Shown here: piece after piece, positions 59,410 through 64,000 of the stretch
Layout: each line of letters starts with the position of its first letter
Numbering within the stretch: position 1 is the first letter of the stretch
NCBI GenBank assembly: GCA_021397835.1
Contig: JAJFZO010000742.1
Location: forward strand, 1,683,001-1,747,000
DNA: 64,000 nt
Source: Moringa oleifera
Taxonomy: Eukaryota; Streptophyta; Magnoliopsida; Brassicales; Moringaceae
Direction of reading: 5' to 3'
Notes under the pieces: model-generated
Database searches by the model: none
What the model saw: only the letters and a program-made list of their open reading frames with translations
What the model was told of the DNA's origin: nothing
Made by a program: the position numbers and the translations under genes

Positions 59410-59955
59410 ATTAAGGGTGACTACGTTTAAAGTTTGATTCGATTTTGGTTTTGAACTGTCAGTTCTAGATTTATAATTAGGATGGATTAGAACTTGAATC
59501 GTTAAGTTTTGATTTTAAGAGGTTTGATTTAAAAGCATTTCAAGTTTCAGTTCATGTTTTGGTTCATAAGCGGTTTTGGTTCAATTTCGGATTAGGTTTC
59601 ATTCAAATTTGGTTCAAATTTTAATTCTATTCATGTTTAATATTATTAATTTTTATTATAATTTTTTAATAAAATTAAATAAAAATAAAATAATCATATT
59701 TTTATTAAAATATATATTTTTAAATTAAAATTATTTTAAAAAATAATTTTTTTAAGAATCGAGTAAAACCGTTGATTTTAAATCGTTGATTTCGATTTCG
59801 ATTCAAAATTTATATGAACTATAATCGAACCATGTTTAAAATAATTTCAATTACGATTTAAAACTAGAATTATTTATATTAAATTATTATTTGATTCAAA
59901 ATTTAAATGTTATAGTTCAATTTGCTGATTTGAATCCAATTATGATCATCCCTAA
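59410..59955. mobile_element. Fold-back MITE, family B (candidate)
   Basis: The left end AAGGGTGACTACGTTTAAAG with GATTCGATTTTGGTTTTGAA is inverted at the right end, whose reverse complement begins TTAGGGATGATCATAATTGG. Both arms then repeat GGTTCGATT..-type wording through to an AT-rich centre. No coding capacity. Confidence 0.5.
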
Positions 59956-61737
59956 TTAAGAGTGATGGAGTAAGCAAAAGGGGCTTATGACAAAAAGAGA
60001 AAAAAAAGAGAAGGAGATAGAAATAAACTTAATGCAATTATGAAGAATAATGAATTCATTGGATCTTGGATCTTGGCGATTCTAGGTTCATTCTAAGCTT
60101 AATGCAATTATATCATAGAAATAAACTTCTATCTTTACAATGTTGAACGGTAAATGAAGAGAAAATGAAGTTTCTTTTTTCTATTATTTTTTACATGAAT
60201 TTGTTGAGTTTTTATTAAATTTAAATATTTTTGAAGGAAATTAAGAGATTTATCTAAAAATCAATTAGTGAGAGAGATTCCATTTTTATTATTCATCATC
60301 AATTATATTAATAAAAAATTTATTTTAATCTAAAATTTAATTTGATAAATAAAAAAATTAAATGCAATCAATAAAATATTAATTCAACACATAAATTTGT
60401 TTTACGTGTCCATATCTAATCAATAAAACATTGATTCAACACATCTATAATATCAAATCATACTTTACATAAATCAATTTAAAAAATTCATGATTTGATT
60501 TGTGCCTAACGTGACTCACATTAAAATGAGTCATGTCAGCACATGTGTCCATCAACCCATTTGCCACTGCCAACTTTGAGGCATTGTGCCTAAAGTATTG
60601 ATGCTATCATCCTGTTAGCCCGTTCTTATCGTTAGCAGCAAAGTGATGAATCCTTTTACCACTTTCTTTACTCCAAACTAACTCAATTGGGCATTATACG
60701 GTCATAATTTCCTTCCGGAAAACTTCATGTGTACAAAGGTGAGAATTTATAAATATTTAAAATAAAAACTATGTTTTAATTAAAATTTTTATAAAAGATT
60801 TAAATGATAATTAATATGTTGAAAATTTTGTATTACACATTTTTTATGAGAATTTATAAATATTAAAAATATATTTTAATACAAAATTCTTTGATGAAAA
60901 AATTGTGTAAAGTTTTACAATCATTTCAAATTCTTAAGTAAACAGTTACATGAGAATAATTGTAAAAAAATATTTATTAATAATTTTGACTTCTACATTC
61001 TCTCAACAAACTTTCATTGAGAATTGTTCTAAAAAAAATGTAAGTAGTTCGTATCGGCTTTATGAAGAAAACTATTGTGAGAATTTAAAAATTAAAATTA
61101 AAATTAATTAATTAATATTATTATATTTTGTATTGTGTTTGTATAATTTTACGAGAATAACAAAAGAAAATTTAAATTTGAATTTAAATGTTTGAGCTTT
61201 CAATCAAAATTAAAAAAAATTATTTAATCAATTAAAAATATAATTATTTTTGATTTATCTATACAATTTAAATTTTCAAATCAAAATTTATAAAAATATT
61301 ATTTGATCAATTAAAATTTATTTTTAATTTATTTTATATTTTTAATATTTTAAAAATATATTTTAAATTTATGTATAAATATTTTAAGTAAAATCTCATA
61401 AAACTTTCATGTTTATAATAAATAATAAATAAAATTTTTATATTTTAAAAAATGATAATAAATACTTAAAATAACATTAATAACCAATGTGAATAGTGAG
61501 CTCTAATAGCCACCTTTAATGTCAAAAATAAATTTATATTTTTTATTCCATCGAGCAAGTTACTCTGTTACTTTCTCTTTTTCATAATTTTTTTGCCTCC
61601 TCTTTTATGATCATTAATGCTTTCACTCTCATCTTCACTCTATCTTCTCTCTTTCTTCTTGATTCCAATCAAGATTTCAACTAAAAATTAAGACAAGAAA
61701 GAATAGCTTACTCATTTAAGGAAAGAGACATTGCACA
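59956..61737. other. AT-rich intergenic DNA, no gene supported
   Basis: 60480-60730 is less AT-rich (with GAGTCATGTCAGCACATGTG) but has no frame. CTTAATGCAATTAT occurs at 60028 and about 60100. Short ATGAGAATTTATAAATATT repeats lie at 60740-60990. Confidence 0.45.
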
Positions 61738-62122
61738 TGTTGATTTTGTGAGTTCATGTTTATGTAGGTATAAATTCAATCTTCTCATCCAAGAAAATGG
61801 ATAAAATAGTATTAAAATTATAAAAGCTGCTGAGCGTTTCTTTGTGAAGGTAGTGGCTGCTCAAAAACCTTTGAGGCCACATATTATGTATTTATAGGTA
61901 GGGTAACAATTACAAGTTTGTTAATTAACTTAATCAATTGTATACAAAATTTTAACTCTGTAATTACTAAGTAAGACTTTTCCTGTTGGGCCTATACTTG
62001 TTGCATTGGAATGTTTTACAATAGTAGAGCTTGGGCCCATTGTTTGGGCAGTTGGGCTAAACTCATTTGATTATTGAGAGTTCGATCAACAGAAAGAAGA
62101 GTCTAAATTCAGAGTCCTAACA
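61738..62122 (-). repeat. Candidate 3' LTR of a Ty1-copia element
   Basis: Read on the minus strand it starts TGTTAGGACTCTG right after the polypurine tract and may end ..AAAATCAACA at 61738, giving TG..CA ends and about 385 bp. It contains CTATAAATACATAATATG (about 61901-61884), a plausible TATA box. The second LTR lies outside the window, so the 61738 border is a guess. Confidence 0.5.
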
Positions 62123-62130
62123 TCCCCCCT
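62123..62130 (-). other. Polypurine tract of the Copia element
   Basis: AGGGGGGA on the minus strand directly precedes TGTTAGGACTC, the standard primer position for plus-strand synthesis. Confidence 0.7.
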
Positions 62131-64000
62131 CAAACTGAAGGGAGAGTCCTCAACTCGAAGTTTATGCCAGAATTGACAGAGGGAAGGTTGCGATAGAGGC
62201 TTGGTGAGGGCATCGCCAATCTACTCCGATAACAGGATGTAGTTAACTTTGAGTGCTCCACGTGCTATATGGTCTCTGACGAAGTGAATGTCCACCTCAA
62301 TATGCTTGGTTTGGGCGTGGTACACCAGATTGACGGCGAGAGCTGCGGCTTCTTGATTGTCACACCAGAGCATCACCCGATGATTAGGTAAGAGCTTGGT
62401 TTCACGAACTAAAGATTTGATCCAAGCTAATTCAGTAGTAGATTGAGCTAAGGCCCAGTATTCAGACTTTGTGCTAGATCGGGCCACTACTGACTGTTTC
62501 TTAGAGCTCTAGGAAATTAGATTATTCCCTAGGTAGATGTAGTGGCCACTGATTGATTGACGATCATCAAGGCAACAGGCCCAGTCGGCATCAAAAAACG
62601 CAATGAGTTAAAAATTGGAGGTGGGTTGAAAGAAGAGATCGAAATGGATGGTTCCAGGAAAGGTATTTGAGCAATTGTTTGCAGACTTACCAGTGAGAAG
62701 TAGTGGGAAAATGGAGAAATTGGCTTAGTTTATTCACAGTGAAGGAGATATCAGGACGTAGGAGGGTTAGATACTGAAAAGAGCCAAGTAATTGACGATA
62801 CTGAGTGGTATTAGGCAGAGAAGAGCCAGAGTGTATAGAGAGAGAAGGGCCAGTGGAGATAGGAGCAGGACAAAGTTTTGACAAGTAAAGCTGAGTGTAT
62901 TTGGATTGGGTGAGAAAGAGGTCTTGAGAAGAGCGAAAGACTTAGATGCCTAGAAAATGATGTAAAAAGCCAAGATTTTTGAGTACATACCTGTGATTGA
63001 GCTCTGAGGTGAATTTCTGAATGAGGGTAAGATTGTTACCAGTGACTAAAATGTCATCCACATATAATAAAACATAGATGCAGGATTCATCTGAGAGGAA
63101 AAAGAAGAGTAAGTTATCTACCTGAGAGTTGAGAAATCCCCAGTTGAGTAGATGACTTTTGATGATGTGAAACCAGGATCTGGGTGCTTGTTTGAGTCCA
63201 TAGAGAGCTTTGTGAAGTTTGCATACATACTGTGGATGAAGAGGATCAATGAATCCAGGTGGATGAGTCATGTAAACTGTCTCTTGAAGATGGCCGTTGA
63301 GGAAGGCATTATGGACATTTAGTTACTGGACATCCTAGCCTTTGGAAACAACTACAGATAGTAGTATTCTGATAGTGGAAGGCTTGATGACAGGGCTGTA
63401 AGTTTGTGCAAAATCAATGCTAGGTAATTGTTAAAAACTTCTGGCAACTAATCCGGCTTTGTGTCTCTCTAAGCTGCCATCCGAATTGTATTTGACTTTG
63501 AATATGCACTTTTTGTCAATCACCTTTTAATTTGGTGAGGGAGGCACTTTCCCATGTTTTGTTTTGCAGGAGTGCTTGAAATTCATCGAGCATGGTTGGT
63601 TTCTAAACTGGATTGGCAAGGACTTTACTGATGAAAGGCTGTGGACATGTGACAGAGGTAAGAAATATTTTAGGCTTAAAAATCCTTGCTTTTGCTCGAG
63701 TGATCATAGGACAACCTATAGAATGAGTTCTAGTAGGTGGAGCAGTAGGATTAGCTAAACGGTGAGATGAGGTAGGAAGATTTGGTGAATTAGGAAGGGT
63801 ATGAGAAGAAGAACATGAAGAGATAGAGAGGGGTGTTGGGGAATGGGTGTGAGGAAAAGAGCTAGAAATACATTGCTGAAGGTCACTGCTATTATTGTTT
63901 TCACCAGAGGCAAAATTTAGGTAGGTGTGAATAGAGACAGAGGTAAGAGATGGAGATGGGTGAGCTGAGGAAAAGGAACCTGAGTTAGGAAAGAAGGTAT
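62123..64000 (-). pseudogene. Ty1-copia polyprotein, RT and RNase H part, continues beyond right edge
   Basis: From the right edge on the minus strand: a Ser/Pro-rich linker, then MITRAKARIFKPK-type wording ('TRSKxGIxKPK') near 63710-63670, VDKKCIFKVKYNSDGSLER-like text near 63520-63460, and the RT core. The frame 63271-62942 holds [17 protein letters not shown] and [13 protein letters not shown] with the catalytic YVDD. A tail frame (62884-62687) reads YRQLLGSFQYLTLLRPDISF. RNase H follows in the frame 62487-62221 with STKSEYWALAQSTTELAWI, LWCDNQEAA and HIEVDIHFVRDHI, then a degraded DALTKPL block before the polypurine tract. A STOP at 62942, several frameshifts and other stops make it non-functional. 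The element order (RT, RNase H, PPT, LTR) is normal for Copia. Confidence 0.85.

Noticed and set aside
59103..59437. Two overlapping short plus frames with hydrophobic residues
   Set aside because: Hydrophobicity follows from T-rich DNA; no conserved motif.

Overview
This is nuclear DNA from a flowering plant, most likely a eudicot. The evidence is GT-AG introns, plant-only protein types (a germin-like protein, a SHAQKYF-class MYB, a CAT-type amino acid transporter) and a dense load of plant transposon families: CACTA/En-Spm, hAT, Ty1-copia, an L1-type LINE with an RNase H tail, and MITEs. The intergenic DNA is very AT-rich and full of microsatellites, while the real exons stand out by base composition. 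I cannot name the species. No tRNA, rRNA or CRISPR locus was found.

Only three genes look intact. (1) On the minus strand, 32729 down to 29263, is a five-exon cationic amino acid transporter of the CAT6/CAT7 type (584 aa). Every exon joins in phase with GT-AG borders. (2) On the plus strand, 45119 to 47876, is a two-exon DIVARICATA-like MYB (493 aa). Its C-terminal half is a run of about 14 copies of a 20-residue repeat. (3) On the minus strand, 51664 down to 51023, is a single-exon germin-like protein (213 aa) with all cupin metal ligands. The three are unrelated in function and each has its own TATA-like box.

Region by region: 1-4477 is one end of a CACTA element with a decayed TNP2 transposase, running off the left edge. 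4478-9260 is a mosaic of decayed DNA: a Transposase_24-type ORF, CACTA-like terminal repeats, a Ty1-copia gag/integrase relic and tandem repeats. 9261-13555 is a second CACTA-like element, with palindromic subterminal repeats at both ends, a broken ULP1-type cysteine protease and a large tandem-repeat core. 13556-15640 is AT-rich and holds a near-perfect 100-bp palindrome. About 15640-19661 is a decayed LINE ORF2 (endonuclease, reverse transcriptase, RNase H). 19662-29262 is intergenic with several copies of a ~500-bp fold-back MITE. 29263-32837 is the CAT gene and its TATA box. 32838-40540 is intergenic with two higher-GC islands and another MITE copy. 40540-41720 holds an unrecognised coding segment followed by a promoter-like leader, flanked by repeated AT-rich minisatellite; an endogenous pararetrovirus fragment is one possibility. 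42035-44745 is an array of six ~380-bp repeats that stops about 70 bp before the MYB TATA box. 45119-47876 is the MYB gene. 47877-50900 is intergenic. 51023-51755 is the germin-like gene. 53240-56695 is a third decayed CACTA-like element invaded by two MITEs. 56850-57990 is a hAT transposase relic. 58160-59955 holds two MITEs. 61738-64000 is the 3' half of a decayed Ty1-copia element with LTR and polypurine tract, running off the right edge.

I found no convincing new biological system. The best leads are the repeat-extended MYB with its abutting satellite array, the ULP1-bearing CACTA-like element, the possible viral fragment at 40.7-41.5 kb, and the seven-copy MITE family.
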